Below are positions 32,879-43,201 of a DNA stretch of 64,000 nucleotides, piece after piece. The notes beneath the pieces were generated by a model that saw nothing but the letters and a program-made list of their open reading frames with translations, ran no database searches and was not told where the DNA came from. The stretch spans positions 1,189,707-1,253,706 of the forward strand of contig NZ_CP010868.1 in NCBI RefSeq assembly GCF_000875775.1, written 5' to 3'. The DNA comes from Nitrosopumilus piranensis. GTDB taxonomy: Archaea; Thermoproteota; Nitrososphaeria; Nitrososphaerales; Nitrosopumilaceae. Position 1 is the stretch's first letter. Each line of letters begins with the position of its first letter. A program made the translations under genes and the position numbers.

Positions 32879-34795
32879 TTAATCTGAATTTTGTATTGAT
32901 TTTTGAATCTCATCAAATGCTGTTTGCACTTCAGTAACAGCAGCACCATCTTCCAAAGTACTAACATCACCAATCTTTTCATTATTTCCAATTGCCTTTA
33001 ATAGTCGTCTCATAATTTTTCCACTTCTTGTTTTTGGTAATTTTGATACAAAGTAGATTTGTTTAGGCGTTGCAATTGCACCAACATCATTTCTAATCTT
33101 TTCAAATAGTTCTTTTTCTAAAATTTTTGTGTCAGTGGCAACACCTTGTTTGAGAACAACAAATGCAATTATTACTTCACCTTTTACTTCATCAGGAATC
33201 CCACATACGGCAGACTCTGCAACATCATCATGAGACACAATACAGCTCTCAAGTTCTGCAGTTCCAATTCTATGACCTGCTACTTTGAGAACATCATCAG
33301 CTCGTCCAAGCAACCACAGATATCCATCAGAATCTTTTAGTGCATAATCACCAGGATAGTAACAGTTTTTGTATTTTGACCAATACACCTTTTTGTATTT
33401 TTCATCATCACCCCACAATGTCAAAAGCATCCCAGGCCAGGGGTTTTTGATGACTAGATATCCCTTAGTGTTAGGTGCAACGTCTTCTCCATTTTCATCT
33501 ACAACTGTAATATTCATACCTGGAATTGGACGAGTTCCAGAACCAGGTTTCAGAGGGATTGTCTCCAGGCCAGGCAAAGGGGAAATTAGCATTCCTCCAG
33601 TTTCAGTTTGCCACCAAGTATCAATAATTGGACATTTTTCTTTGCCAATAGTCTTGAAATACCATTTCCATACTTCTGGATTAATTGGTTCGCCAACAGT
33701 TCCAAGTAGCCTCAATGAAGAAAGGTCAAATGAATTTGGAATATCATCTCCAAATTTCATAAACATTCGAAGTGCAGTAGGAGTTGTGTAAAAAATAGTT
33801 GCGTTGTATTTCTGTAAAATATCCCACATTCTAGATGCATCTGGAAAATCTGGTGCACCTTCATACATAATTTCAGTTGCACCATGTAGCAGTGGAGCAT
33901 ATACAACATAGCTATGGCCTGTCACCCATCCAATGTCAGCAGTACAAAAAAATACATCAGAGTCCTTAATGTCAAATGCCCATTTGAAAGTAGAATAAAG
34001 ATGAGTTAGGTAACCACCAGTACCATGTAAAACCCCTTTTGGCTTACCAGTAGTTCCCGAAGTGTACAAAATGTAAAGTGGATGTGTGCTTTGTAATTTT
34101 TCAGGAGGACATACATCGGATGCATCTTTCAGCAATTCATCCCAAAGTTTGTCTTTGTCTGTTATTGAAATTTCATTTTTTGTTCTTTGCACAACAATTA
34201 CATTTTCAACAAAATCAAATCCCTGTATTGCCTCATCAACTACCTCTTTTAGTGGCACAATCTTTCCACGTCGATACCCACCATCTGCAGTTACAATGAC
34301 TTTAGATTTTGAATCATCGACTCTATCTCGAATAGAAGTTGCACTAAATCCTGAAAAGATAACAGTGTGAATAGCACCAATTCTAGCACAAGCCAGCATC
34401 GCAATTGGCAATTCAGGAATCATTGGGAGATACAAAGTTACACGATCTCCTTTTTGAACACCTAAAGATTTGAGTGTATTTGAAAATTTTTGAACTTGGG
34501 CAAACATTTCCCCATATGTAAGAATTCTAGAATCACCATTTTCACCCTCCCACAATATTGCGGGTTTTTTAGATTTTGAGTTTTGATGGACATCCAACGC
34601 ATTGTATGAGGCATTAATTGTGCCTCCAACAAACCATTTTGCAAAAGGTGGATGCCAATCCAATGTTTTGGACCAAGGCGAAAACCAACTCAAGTTACGT
34701 GCCTGCTTATCCCAAAAGGAGACATAATCAGAGTCAGCATTTAGCCTAGTTTCAGCATCATTATTTCCAAGTCCAATGTTATAGGTCTCAGACAT
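32879..34795 (-). CDS. acs: Acetyl-CoA synthetase (AMP-forming)
   Basis: Activates acetate to acetyl-CoA with ATP through acetyl-adenylate. The 638-residue protein has the ANL-family motifs: [16 protein letters not shown] (A3), the WWQTETG (A5) loop, [32 protein letters not shown] (A7-A8), and [11 protein letters not shown] with the catalytic, acetylatable Lys. Length and blocks match acs rather than propionyl- or 3-hydroxypropionyl-CoA synthetases, which cannot be fully excluded; the ADP-forming synthetases of the 3HP/4HB cycle belong to another family. The ATG at 34795 is used, one codon after a TTG. Confidence 0.87.
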   Translation of the reverse strand: MSETYNIGLGNNDAETRLNADSDYVSFWDKQARNLSWFSPWSKTLDWHPPFAKWFVGGTINASYNALDVHQNSKSKKPAILWEGENGDSRILTYGEMFAQVQKFSNTLKSLGVQKGDRVTLYLPMIPELPIAMLACARIGAIHTVIFSGFSATSIRDRVDDSKSKVIVTADGGYRRGKIVPLKEVVDEAIQGFDFVENVIVVQRTKNEISITDKDKLWDELLKDASDVCPPEKLQSTHPLYILYTSGTTGKPKGVLHGTGGYLTHLYSTFKWAFDIKDSDVFFCTADIGWVTGHSYVVYAPLLHGATEIMYEGAPDFPDASRMWDILQKYNATIFYTTPTALRMFMKFGDDIPNSFDLSSLRLLGTVGEPINPEVWKWYFKTIGKEKCPIIDTWWQTETGGMLISPLPGLETIPLKPGSGTRPIPGMNITVVDENGEDVAPNTKGYLVIKNPWPGMLLTLWGDDEKYKKVYWSKYKNCYYPGDYALKDSDGYLWLLGRADDVLKVAGHRIGTAELESCIVSHDDVAESAVCGIPDEVKGEVIIAFVVLKQGVATDTKILEKELFEKIRNDVGAIATPKQIYFVSKLPKTRSGKIMRRLLKAIGNNEKIGDVSTLEDGAAVTEVQTAFDEIQKSIQNSD

Positions 34796-34849
34796 CAAAG
34801 AGTGTATGTACTAAGATCTTTCTAAATGTTAAAAAAATAATTAAAAAAA

Positions 34850-35761
34850 TTATTGTGCTTCCATTCTAGCAAGCCAATCATTATCGTTGTTATCTTTTGG
34901 AGTTTCTGCTGTCACCTGTTGGGGTGGTTCTGGAAATGCAAATGTTACTTCAGATTCTGTTGGAGGTTCTGGCATAGGGGCTGCCTCAGCTTCAATTGGT
35001 TCTGAAGGTGTTTGAACGGGTTCTGTTGGTGCTTCCGGAAGACTTGTTTGAACAACTTGTTGTGGTTCATTTGTCTCCAGATATGAAACGGCGGATTCTT
35101 GGATGTCTGGTGTTGGAGGGGCTGTTATTTCTTGCACTTCCAATCCTAAATCTGCAATTCTACTCTTAACATTTGCAATTTCTGCTGTTTCGTGAGTTAC
35201 ATGCTCAATTACCTCAGTTGTGCATGATTTCACAGTTTCAAATGTTTCTTCAGAGATTTCATTGCTCTTGAATTGTACTTTTGCATCAAACAATAACATT
35301 TTTGCAGACTTCATTTGTTCATCTAGCTCTGTCAATCTTGCCTCAAGTTTGGCTTTGATTTCACTTTCTGTCTCATCTAATGATACAAGTTTTGACTTGT
35401 ATTTTTCATGAATGATTTCTGCATCTTCTTTCATGTCATCATTTTCTGAAACAATATCAATCAAGGCCTTTAGACGACGTAGAGTTAGTTGTTTTTCACG
35501 AATGAGTCTTTGAGAGTCGAGTCTCCATTTTGGAATGTATATAACAACATCACCTTGAACTACCAGTTGCTCATATTGGATTTGCTGTAATCCTTGAGAA
35601 CCGCAGTCAATGCCGACGGATTGAATACTACCATCGATGTCAGTTATAGTTCCTGCGACTTTACCCATGAATGTTCCGTACATGTCTTTGACGTTTTTAC
35701 CGATTATCTCGATATCATCTTGGGTCATGTGAGTAACTTTAGAGATACGTATAACCGACAA
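34850..35761 (-). CDS. cdvA: CdvA-type cell-division protein
   Basis: CdvA marks the division site in ESCRT-III-based (Cdv) division. The 303-residue protein has an N-terminal PRC-barrel (IIGKNVKDMYGTFMGKVAGTITDIDG at about 18-45), a coiled-coil middle (about 80-210) and a Pro/Glu-rich low-complexity C-terminus ending DNDWLARMEAQ, which may be the ESCRT-III-binding peptide. CdvB and CdvC are not in this window, as is usual in this lineage where cdvA can be unlinked. Start is TTG at 35761; ATG at 35728 is possible. Confidence 0.8.
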   Translation of the reverse strand: MSVIRISKVTHMTQDDIEIIGKNVKDMYGTFMGKVAGTITDIDGSIQSVGIDCGSQGLQQIQYEQLVVQGDVVIYIPKWRLDSQRLIREKQLTLRRLKALIDIVSENDDMKEDAEIIHEKYKSKLVSLDETESEIKAKLEARLTELDEQMKSAKMLLFDAKVQFKSNEISEETFETVKSCTTEVIEHVTHETAEIANVKSRIADLGLEVQEITAPPTPDIQESAVSYLETNEPQQVVQTSLPEAPTEPVQTPSEPIEAEAAPMPEPPTESEVTFAFPEPPQQVTAETPKDNNDNDWLARMEAQ

Positions 35762-35861
35762 AGTGTAAGGAATCTTTTTAGTTTTAGTAAGATTAATTTC
35801 ACTAACTCAAAAACACGAATTTTATAGTAATTTTAAAATTTAGAGGCCAAATAGTAGGCTC

Positions 35862-36155
35862 ATGATTCAAAGAGAAGAACTAGAGCAGATTTTGAGTTTT
35901 GTATCAAATAGATGGACTGAAGTCAGTAGAGAAAAAGAAAGCAAAATCATGGAAAATCTGCCAAGTGACTTTTGGATGAATTCTGTAGGAGGAAAAACTG
36001 CCAATGGCGGATTTTGGGTAACAACTTTGATGTATACCGAAAATGAAGCTGATGCAGCTGCATTTAAAGAAGTTCTACTCAGATGGCAAGCTAAGGGTCA
36101 AGACAAGGACAAAGACAAAGGACCCGATCTAATTCAAATTGGAAAAAAGAAATAG
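35862..36155 (+). CDS. Small conserved protein, unknown function
   Basis: A 97-residue protein with an amphipathic N-terminal half and a basic, low-complexity KDKDKDKG tail. The middle SVGGKTANGGFWVTT is distinctive. It lies divergent to CdvA and 11 bases upstream of the ThyX-like gene, likely in one transcript. No domain recognised. Confidence 0.6.
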   Translation: MIQREELEQILSFVSNRWTEVSREKESKIMENLPSDFWMNSVGGKTANGGFWVTTLMYTENEADAAAFKEVLLRWQAKGQDKDKDKGPDLIQIGKKK

Positions 36156-36166
36156 ACTATTAATAA

Positions 36167-37804
36167 TTGAAAATCCTGACAGGAATATTGTCAGAATTTT
36201 CATCTAATGAAAAAAAGATTCTATCAGAACATTTTTCAAATACGGATGGAAATGTGTTTGCCATAATTACTCCACAACAAGTTGATCGTGGAGCACTGAT
36301 GTCAAGATACAGTAGAACCGACAAAAGTATGAGACGAATATTTCTTGATGAGTTTTTGAAAAATAAAAACAGAGGGGAGGAATTTTACAACAGAGTTCTT
36401 TTAGAATATGGGGACGACTCTGTTGCAGAACTTGGTGAAGCACAAATTGCAATTGAAGGGTTATCAAACATTGCAGTAAAAAAAATTGAAGATAGAAGAA
36501 TTGGATTATCATATTTAGAAAAATCATCAAGATATGTTGCATGGAATAAAAAAGAAAATGGAAAATACAGATTTTATCGAGACCCAAAAATTATGAAATC
36601 GAGATTTGCAGATAGGTATGAAGAAACATGTAACTTTTCATTTGATGTTTATTCAAAAAATATTGAACCCATGATAAATTATGTGAGAGAAAAATATCCA
36701 ATTGAAAAATATAGTTTTAAAGATTCTAAGGATGGAAAAGAAAAATCATTTTCTAAATTAAAAAATGAAAATGATATAAAATCAGCAAACATGATTTACA
36801 AAGGTTCAACAAAAGCCAAAGCACTAGATATTTTGAGAGGATTACTGCCAGCATCAACTTTGACTAATGTAGGAATTACAGGCAATGGAAGAGCGTTTGA
36901 ATATTTATTAACAATTTTAGGCTCATCAAATCTCAAAGAAGAGCAAGATTTAGCCTCAAAAATCAAGAAAGAACTAGACAAAATCATCAAATCATTTGTT
37001 CGAAGAGCAGATGACAAACATGGAAAAGCGTTTCAGAAATACCTTCGAGATGTAAAAAATAAATCAAAAACAATTTCTGCCAAAGAGATCAAGTCCAAAC
37101 CAAAAAAAGGTAATAGAACAAAATTAGTAGATTATGAATCAGAGAAAACTGCAATTGATAAAATAATTACCAGTATAATGTATGAACAATCCCCGAGTAC
37201 ATCGTACCAAGACATTTTGCAGCAAGTAAAAAAAATGTCAATTAAAAACAAAACAAAAATTATTGAAGAATTTGCAAAACTTAGAACAAATAGAAGACAT
37301 AGACCATCACGTGCATTTGAAAATGTATACTATACATTTGATTTGTATAATAATTTTGGAATGTTTAGAGATTTTCACAGACACAGAGCACTAACATTAG
37401 AAAGACAGTTACTTACAACAGATCATGGGTATAATATCCCCAGTGAAATTAAGATTCTAGGTATTGAAAAAGACTTTAAAGATTGTATGAATAAAACTAA
37501 AGAAACATTTGATAAAATCAGAAAAAAGTATCCAGAACAAGGACAATATGTAGTAAACTTTGCATACAACTATCCCTATTTTATGAAATTTAATCTAAGA
37601 GAAGCTTGTCACTTAATTGAACTAAGAACTGTGCCACAAGGACATGTAGATTATAGAAGAGTTGCACAACAAATGTTTACACAAATCAACAAAGTTCATC
37701 CGAACTTGAGTAAAATTATGAAGTTTGTAGATATGAAAGAGTATGACTTAGAGAGATTTGAGTCAGAAAAAAGAACAGAAGAAAAAAGAAAGAAGTTGAA
37801 ATAG
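36167..37804 (+). CDS. Tandem ThyX-like protein (FAD thymidylate synthase fold)
   Basis: A 545-residue protein that contains two ThyX-like halves. The first has [32 protein letters not shown] and SRYVAW; the second has [15 protein letters not shown] (RHR at 405-407), [22 protein letters not shown] and [14 protein letters not shown]. True ThyX has RHRx7S, but here the Ser position is Leu and the following ring of residues differs. It may still fold around FAD but its thymidylate synthase activity is doubtful. The TTG at 36167 is the start. It is followed by MsrB on the same strand. Confidence 0.75.
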   Translation: MKILTGILSEFSSNEKKILSEHFSNTDGNVFAIITPQQVDRGALMSRYSRTDKSMRRIFLDEFLKNKNRGEEFYNRVLLEYGDDSVAELGEAQIAIEGLSNIAVKKIEDRRIGLSYLEKSSRYVAWNKKENGKYRFYRDPKIMKSRFADRYEETCNFSFDVYSKNIEPMINYVREKYPIEKYSFKDSKDGKEKSFSKLKNENDIKSANMIYKGSTKAKALDILRGLLPASTLTNVGITGNGRAFEYLLTILGSSNLKEEQDLASKIKKELDKIIKSFVRRADDKHGKAFQKYLRDVKNKSKTISAKEIKSKPKKGNRTKLVDYESEKTAIDKIITSIMYEQSPSTSYQDILQQVKKMSIKNKTKIIEEFAKLRTNRRHRPSRAFENVYYTFDLYNNFGMFRDFHRHRALTLERQLLTTDHGYNIPSEIKILGIEKDFKDCMNKTKETFDKIRKKYPEQGQYVVNFAYNYPYFMKFNLREACHLIELRTVPQGHVDYRRVAQQMFTQINKVHPNLSKIMKFVDMKEYDLERFESEKRTEEKRKKLK

Positions 37805-37839
37805 AAAAAATTCAAATATTTTAAAAAGGAAAACATATC

Positions 37840-38247
37840 ATGACAGAAAAGATCACAAAAACTACAGAAGAATGGAAAGAACAGTTAACTCCAGAACAAT
37901 ATGAAATTTGCATAAATCATGGTACAGAACCCCCATTTTCAGGAAAATATAACAATTCAAAACTAGAAGGAAAGTTCAAGTGCACTTGCTGTGGAGAAGA
38001 GTTGTTCTCATCAGATACAAAGTTTGATTCAGGTTCAGGATGGCCAAGTTTTTGGAAGCCAATTTCAGAAGACAAGATTGAGTATATTTCAGATACATCA
38101 TATGGAATGGTAAGAACTGAAGTTAATTGTAACAAGTGTGGAGCACACTTAGGACATGTTTTTGATGATGGACCCAAGCCTACAAATCAGAGATACTGTA
38201 TCAACTCTATTTCATTGAAACATGAAAAAGATGATGAAGAGCAGTAA
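37840..38247 (+). CDS. msrB: Peptide-methionine (R)-S-oxide reductase MsrB
   Basis: Reduces methionine-R-sulfoxide in proteins. The 135-residue protein has the zinc ligands C48xxC51 and C97xxC100, the GSGWPSF substrate block (65-71), the GMVRTEV strand and catalytic C120 in RYCINS. The resolving Cys seen in some MsrB is absent or elsewhere, so regeneration may use a thioredoxin directly. It follows the ThyX-like gene by 35 bases. Confidence 0.95.
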   Translation: MTEKITKTTEEWKEQLTPEQYEICINHGTEPPFSGKYNNSKLEGKFKCTCCGEELFSSDTKFDSGSGWPSFWKPISEDKIEYISDTSYGMVRTEVNCNKCGAHLGHVFDDGPKPTNQRYCINSISLKHEKDDEEQ

Positions 38248-38339
38248 TTTCAAAAATTATTAATAAAACACATTTAATGATAAGAAAATCAAATGAAAAA
38301 GAAAATGAGCAACAATCATGGAAAAAGGAATGACGTAAT

Positions 38340-39350
38340 TTGAGGATAATATTATGTGGATTTGGTGTTGTTGGCCAAAGTTTAGTGAAATTATTTGAGT
38401 CTAGATCAGAGGACTTGTATGCAAAATACGGACTCAAACCTAGAGTGGTAGGGGTTTTTGATAGTAAGGGAAGTGCTGTCAATTCTTCAGGATTGGAATT
38501 AAACAAACTCATTGAGGTAAAGAAGAAATTTGGAACTGTAAAAAATTATGGAGGTACAAAAAATTCAATGTCAGGCATTGATATGCTCAAAAATGTTGAG
38601 GCAGATGTTCTGATTGAAACTACTGCTAGTAATTACAAAGATGCAGAGCCAGGAATGACACACATTACAACTGCAATGAAAAAAGGGATGCATGTAATCT
38701 CAGTAAACAAAGGACCACTTGCGCTTGCATTTCCATCTCTAATGGAGCTTGCAACATACAACAGGGTTATGTTCAAATTTAGTGGAACAGTAGGCGGCGG
38801 AACACCAATTCTAGATTATGCAAAAAACAGTCTAAGTGGTGAAAGAATCACGTCATTTGCAGGCATCCTCAATGGCACTACAAACTACATCCTAACAAAC
38901 ATGGCAACTGGAACATCTTATGAAGATGCACTCAAAGATGCGCAAGACAAAGGATATGTCGAAGCTGACGAGGCATTGGATTTAGATGGTCTTGATGCTG
39001 CTGCTAAATTAGTAATTCTGGCTAATTGGATTATGGGAATGAAAGTTACAATGCCAGACATTAATTGTACAGGAATTCGCAAGGTAACAACAGAGGACAT
39101 CAAAAAAGCTGCCAAAAATAACTGTGCAGTAAAATTAATCGCATCATGCAATAAAGAACTAATTGTTGCACCAAAAGAGATTCCAAATGATGATCCACTT
39201 TGTGTAAATGGAACACTAAATGCAATTGCATTTACATCAGAGCATTCAGGGACACAGACAATAATTGGAAGAGGGGCAGGAGGAATGGAGACTGCTAGTT
39301 CCATACTAAGAGATTTGCTAGACATAAGACAAGAGATTGCTAGAACTTGA
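38340..39350 (+). CDS. hom: Homoserine dehydrogenase
   Basis: Reduces aspartate semialdehyde to homoserine on the way to threonine and methionine. The 336-residue protein starts with the Rossmann GFGVVGQSLV motif (7-16), and has the VISVNKGPLA, KFSGTVGGGTPI and GILNGTTNYIL blocks with the active-site Lys and Asp/Glu (GYVEADEALDLDGLDAAAKL). No ACT domain is present, so threonine feedback is not expected at this protein. TTG start. The last four bases (TTGA) overlap the start of the PUA gene. Confidence 0.93.
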   Translation: MRIILCGFGVVGQSLVKLFESRSEDLYAKYGLKPRVVGVFDSKGSAVNSSGLELNKLIEVKKKFGTVKNYGGTKNSMSGIDMLKNVEADVLIETTASNYKDAEPGMTHITTAMKKGMHVISVNKGPLALAFPSLMELATYNRVMFKFSGTVGGGTPILDYAKNSLSGERITSFAGILNGTTNYILTNMATGTSYEDALKDAQDKGYVEADEALDLDGLDAAAKLVILANWIMGMKVTMPDINCTGIRKVTTEDIKKAAKNNCAVKLIASCNKELIVAPKEIPNDDPLCVNGTLNAIAFTSEHSGTQTIIGRGAGGMETASSILRDLLDIRQEIART

Positions 39351-39823
39351 AGTCAAATTTAATTTCAAAGAGTGAAACATCTGCACTCTTGAAAACAGTT
39401 TCAGAACAATGGGGGATTGAATTTCCTAAAATTAAAAATCTCAAAGTACATCAAATTCTAGACAATGCACAAATTATTACAGGTAATGGGATTAAAATTC
39501 TAAAAATCAATGACGAGTATCTCCCATTTTTATCAGAAACTAAGATGTTGGAGAGATTTCCAAATGTAACAGTGGACATGGGGGCAGTCAAATTCATGTG
39601 TAAAGGTGCAAATCTGATGAGACCAGGAATTAAATCATTTACAGAATTTGAAAAAGATAAACTAGTTTGCATTGTTGAGGAATCTCAACACAAGGTTTTG
39701 GCAGTAGGAAAATCAGTGGTGTCAAGTTCAGAACTAGAAAAAATGGATAAAGGTGAAGTTCTAAAAAATCTTCATTATATTTCAGATAAATTCTGGGAAA
39801 CAGGAAAAACAATTTACGATTAA
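39347..39823 (+). CDS. PUA-domain RNA-binding protein (MCT-1-like)
   Basis: A 158-residue protein. The C-terminal half (about 75-155) is a PUA domain, with the VTVDMGAVKFMCKGANLMRPGI core typical of MCT-1/Tma20 and archaeal relatives. The N-terminal half resembles the pre-PUA region of the same group. These proteins bind ribosomes or tRNA in translation re-initiation. It overlaps hom by four bases, so both are in one transcript. TTG start at 39347. Confidence 0.82.
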   Translation: MKSNLISKSETSALLKTVSEQWGIEFPKIKNLKVHQILDNAQIITGNGIKILKINDEYLPFLSETKMLERFPNVTVDMGAVKFMCKGANLMRPGIKSFTEFEKDKLVCIVEESQHKVLAVGKSVVSSSELEKMDKGEVLKNLHYISDKFWETGKTIYD

Positions 39824-39828
39824 AAAAT

Positions 39829-40425
39829 TTATTTTATTTCTTCTGTAAATTCTTCAGTACCATCTTTAGTAATGACAAGAACATCCAAGCCATCACCACT
39901 AGCAGAATCTCGTAAAGATGCAGCACGTACTGCACGTTTTGCCAAATCAATTGCTTCATCCTTAGTCATGTTTGGCTTAAATTGTGGATCAAGTACGCCT
40001 AATGCCATTTCAGCTCCAGTTCCAACTGCAGCATATTCATCAGGAAGAACAGAACCCAAAGGATCAAGAGTATACATAATTGGTTTATCAACAACTCCGC
40101 CAACAATTACCTGAGTCAATAACGGAAAGTATCTTCTCTCATACATCATATTTGACATCATTTTAGCGACAGTGTTTGGAGGAACATCACGTTTAAGTTC
40201 CATTTTTCTAATTTTTGCAAGAGCAGCAATTTGCAATGATAAGATTTGCATATCTGCGACAAGACCAGCACATGTTGCTCCAACTTTAGGAGTTATAGGA
40301 AATGTCTTCTTGGTTGTTTTGCTAACAAGAAAGTTTCCAAAAGCGATCCTTTTTTCACTGGCAAAAACTACACCACCATCAAATGTAATTCCAACAGCAG
40401 TTGCTCCTGGCATATACATGGACAT
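39829..40425 (-). CDS. psmB: Proteasome beta subunit lacking the catalytic Thr
   Basis: A 198-residue 20S proteasome beta subunit. The fold is clear: GITFDGGVVFASEKR, the TLDPLGSV strand and GTGAEMALGVLD. Active archaeal beta subunits mature to an N-terminal Thr in G-TTTVG; here the sequence is G7-A8-T9-A10-V11-G12, so the residue aligned to Thr1 is Ala. Crenarchaeal proteomes have a comparable inactive beta subunit alongside an active one. Another, active beta subunit should exist elsewhere in this genome. The prosequence is only about seven residues. Confidence 0.88.
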   Translation of the reverse strand: MSMYMPGATAVGITFDGGVVFASEKRIAFGNFLVSKTTKKTFPITPKVGATCAGLVADMQILSLQIAALAKIRKMELKRDVPPNTVAKMMSNMMYERRYFPLLTQVIVGGVVDKPIMYTLDPLGSVLPDEYAAVGTGAEMALGVLDPQFKPNMTKDEAIDLAKRAVRAASLRDSASGDGLDVLVITKDGTEEFTEEIK

Positions 40426-40520
40426 ATTTCAAATAATTTTGCAGCATAATAAAGGGCTTTCTACATTCCACACAGAAATAATAGGAAAAATAGTTATACT
40501 GAAAAAAGCTGTTAGAGTGC

Positions 40521-40940
40521 ATGGCTACTAGTGAGATTAGCAAAAGAAGCGTAGTAGACATTTCGTTTATGGGATTACGATCATCAATTGGAGTAATCTT
40601 TATTGTTGCAGGCATGTCCAAACTAAGCAATCCAGGATTTGGAGGATTTTTGAGCAGTCTTGGCATGCCAGCAGAGATGCAAGTTCCAATTGCATTAGCA
40701 GAATTGATTCCAGGAATTTTGTTAATCATAGGTGTTTTGAGTAGATTATCTGCATCATTATTATCAATAATTATGCTAGGAGCTATTTTCCTTGTAAAGG
40801 AAGCTCAAAGTCTAACAGGAGATGGAGGATATCGTATTGATTTGATCTTGCTAGCAGCATGTCTGGTAATTATTGCAGGAGGTCCAGGTAGAGTATCATT
40901 ATCTCACATTGTGAAAAAATTACCTAGATGTCTTCACTAG
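40521..40940 (+). CDS. DoxX-family membrane protein
   Basis: A 139-residue four-span membrane protein. The DoxX/DoxD signature is seen in GVIFIVAGMSKLSNPGF, MPAEMQVPIALAELIPGILLIIG and RIDLILLAACLVII. DoxX proteins are associated with respiratory chains and redox defence, but most are of unknown function. Divergent from psmB; its stop overlaps the convergent M20 gene by four bases. Confidence 0.85.
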   Translation: MATSEISKRSVVDISFMGLRSSIGVIFIVAGMSKLSNPGFGGFLSSLGMPAEMQVPIALAELIPGILLIIGVLSRLSASLLSIIMLGAIFLVKEAQSLTGDGGYRIDLILLAACLVIIAGGPGRVSLSHIVKKLPRCLH

Positions 40941-42289
40941 TCTTTACCAAAATTTTCCATAATTATACACATACACTTTGTTGTCTTCTTTAGCAGATCA
41001 ATTCTTGCAAACTCATTTGGGGAATGAATTCTAGCAAACATGTATGTGCTTCCAATTGCAATGCATGGTGCCTTTAGAACATCAACAAATGAGTACATAG
41101 GACCAGTACCAGCATTTGAGACATTGAGAATTGATTTTCCAAAAGACTTGTCTGCAGCCATCTTTACCTGATTTACAAAGGGTTCAGAAGAATCAGTCCT
41201 TGCAGCTGCCTCCCCATGAAAAACTTTGATTTTAACATCACCAAATCCTTTGGATTTTAGATGTTTTTTTAATCGCATAATCTGCTTTTTTGGTTCCATT
41301 TTTGGAATTAATCTAAAATCAATTTTGACTAATGCCTCGCCAGGAAGAACAGTTTTTGCACCATCCCCAGTATAGCCAGAAACAAATCCGGCGATGTTAC
41401 ATGTTGCATCTCCAACTAGAGCTTTTTTTGCATCCAATCCTTTCTTAGCACCAACAAATGATTTGATGCCAAACTCTTTTTTGAAAACATTTTCATCAAA
41501 GGGCTCTTTTTTTATAATTTCTAAATCATTTTTTGAAAGTGGAGACACTTCCTTGTACCAATCTTTAATGAGAATTTTTCCATCAGAGTCTCTAAGGGTT
41601 TTTACAGCATCAATTAATCGCCATGCAGGATTTTTTATTAACACTGCCAAGCTGGAGTGGGCATCTCGAATTGATTCTTTTACAGATAATTCAACAAACA
41701 GCAATCCCTTCATTCCAAGTCCAATAATGGGTCTGTTTTTTGCATCAACATATCCAAATTCCCAGATAACACCATCGCATGAAAATTTCTTTTTGTATTT
41801 TTTCAAATATTCTTCAATATGAGCACTGCCAGTCTCTTCTTCTCCTTCAATTACAAATTTTATGTTACAAGGGACATCACCTGTTGTTTTTAGACAAGCT
41901 TCAACTGCTTTGATTCTAGTAATCAATTCACCCTTGTCATCAGTAGCTCCGCGTCCAAAGATTTTGTTTCCTTTACGAGTTCCACTAAATGGAGGAGCAT
42001 CCCACAGTTCAAATGGTTCTGCAGGTTGGACATCATAATGATTGTAAAACATGAGTGTTTTCTTTGGATTTTGTTTTGATTTTATTTCTCCATAAACAAT
42101 AGGTGCAACACCTTTTTTTAGTCGTAGAATTTCAGATTTTATTCCAGATTTTTTTAATAATTTTTGCACCAATTTTGCACATTCTTCAATTCCTTCATTT
42201 TTTGCAGAAACACTTGGTTGTCTAATCAGGGTTTGAAGATCTGAAATTAAATTTTCCATGTTAGTATCAACATGTTTTAGAGGGTTCAT
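40937..42289 (-). CDS. M20-family peptidase/deacylase
   Basis: A 450-residue zinc metallopeptidase of the M20 family (dipeptidase, carnosinase, ArgE/DapE group). The metal site is seen in NHYDVQP, GRGATDDKGEL and EGEEETGSAHIEEYL, and the lid (dimerisation) domain follows. It probably cuts a dipeptide or an N-acyl amino acid. The NnrD gene lies four bases upstream on the same strand. Confidence 0.9.
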   Translation of the reverse strand: MNPLKHVDTNMENLISDLQTLIRQPSVSAKNEGIEECAKLVQKLLKKSGIKSEILRLKKGVAPIVYGEIKSKQNPKKTLMFYNHYDVQPAEPFELWDAPPFSGTRKGNKIFGRGATDDKGELITRIKAVEACLKTTGDVPCNIKFVIEGEEETGSAHIEEYLKKYKKKFSCDGVIWEFGYVDAKNRPIIGLGMKGLLFVELSVKESIRDAHSSLAVLIKNPAWRLIDAVKTLRDSDGKILIKDWYKEVSPLSKNDLEIIKKEPFDENVFKKEFGIKSFVGAKKGLDAKKALVGDATCNIAGFVSGYTGDGAKTVLPGEALVKIDFRLIPKMEPKKQIMRLKKHLKSKGFGDVKIKVFHGEAAARTDSSEPFVNQVKMAADKSFGKSILNVSNAGTGPMYSFVDVLKAPCIAIGSTYMFARIHSPNEFARIDLLKKTTKCMCIIMENFGKD

Positions 42290-42293
42290 TGTA

Positions 42294-43157
42294 TCACACT
42301 ATTTTATCAAAGGGTTTCATAACTAATGGAATCTCGGATAAGAGATCCATAGAAGTCATATGCAATCCTAATTTCTTTTGCACTACCTTTCCTGCCAATC
42401 CATTGATGAAGGTCGCAGCTGCTGCAGATTCCAAGGGCTTTCTGTTTTTAGATAACAATCCTGCAACCAATCCAGACAACACATCGCCAGTTCCACCAAC
42501 AGTCATTGCAGGAATTTTTTTCTCATAAAGATAAGTTGTAGTTCCATTAGAAATTACATCAGTTGAGCCTTTTAGTAATACTGTAATTCCAAATTTCTTT
42601 GCATTTTTTTCTACTAGTTTAACTCGTTCGTTTTTTGAGGAAGGTGGAGATTGTCCAAATAATCTCTTAAATTCACCAGCATGAGGAGTAACTACCACAT
42701 TTTTGTTTGCTAAAAGTGGCAAGACATCAGGAATCAATGCACTAGCATCAAGAGACAATCTAACATCCCGATCAAGAAGGGATTTTACAAGGTGTAAAAG
42801 AGAGTTTTTCTCCTGAATTGCCAATCCCATTCCAATTGTAGCAGAATCAAGATTACGTGGCAATGCACCCAATAGTTTGTTTACCGCACCACGAGTCAAT
42901 TTTTGATCAACTAAGGGAATTACAATCAGGTTTGGAGATACTGATCTAGTTGATGCAACGTTAATTTTTGGAACAGAGGTGTAAACCAAATCAGTACCAG
43001 ACCTCAATGCCGCAATTGAAGATAAAATTGGGGCGCCATGGTAAATGTAACTTCCTCCAACAACTAGAACAATCCCATTTTCTCCTTTACGTGATTTTGA
43101 TTTTCTAGCAGGGATGAATTTTTTTACAATTGTAGAAGTTAGAGTTTTTTGCGCCAA
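42294..43157 (-). CDS. nnrD: ADP-dependent NAD(P)H-hydrate dehydratase
   Basis: Repairs hydrated NAD(P)H (NADHX) by ADP-dependent dehydration. The 287-residue protein has the YjeF_C/ribokinase-like core: GENGIVLVVGGS, HGAPILSSIAALRSGTDLVY, the VTPHAGEF strand and GGTGDVLSG. The YjeF N-terminal epimerase domain is missing; it is either elsewhere or not needed. TTG start. Confidence 0.9.
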   Translation of the reverse strand: MAQKTLTSTIVKKFIPARKSKSRKGENGIVLVVGGSYIYHGAPILSSIAALRSGTDLVYTSVPKINVASTRSVSPNLIVIPLVDQKLTRGAVNKLLGALPRNLDSATIGMGLAIQEKNSLLHLVKSLLDRDVRLSLDASALIPDVLPLLANKNVVVTPHAGEFKRLFGQSPPSSKNERVKLVEKNAKKFGITVLLKGSTDVISNGTTTYLYEKKIPAMTVGGTGDVLSGLVAGLLSKNRKPLESAAAATFINGLAGKVVQKKLGLHMTSMDLLSEIPLVMKPFDKIV

Positions 43158-43201
43158 TATGATATCTCTAAAGAATAGATGAATAAATCTTGTTTTGAAG
43201 A

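Noticed and set aside
32879-34795. Synthetase of the 3-hydroxypropionate/4-hydroxybutyrate cycle
   Set aside because: The known thaumarchaeal cycle synthetases are ADP-forming and of another family; motifs and length here fit AMP-forming acetyl-CoA synthetase.
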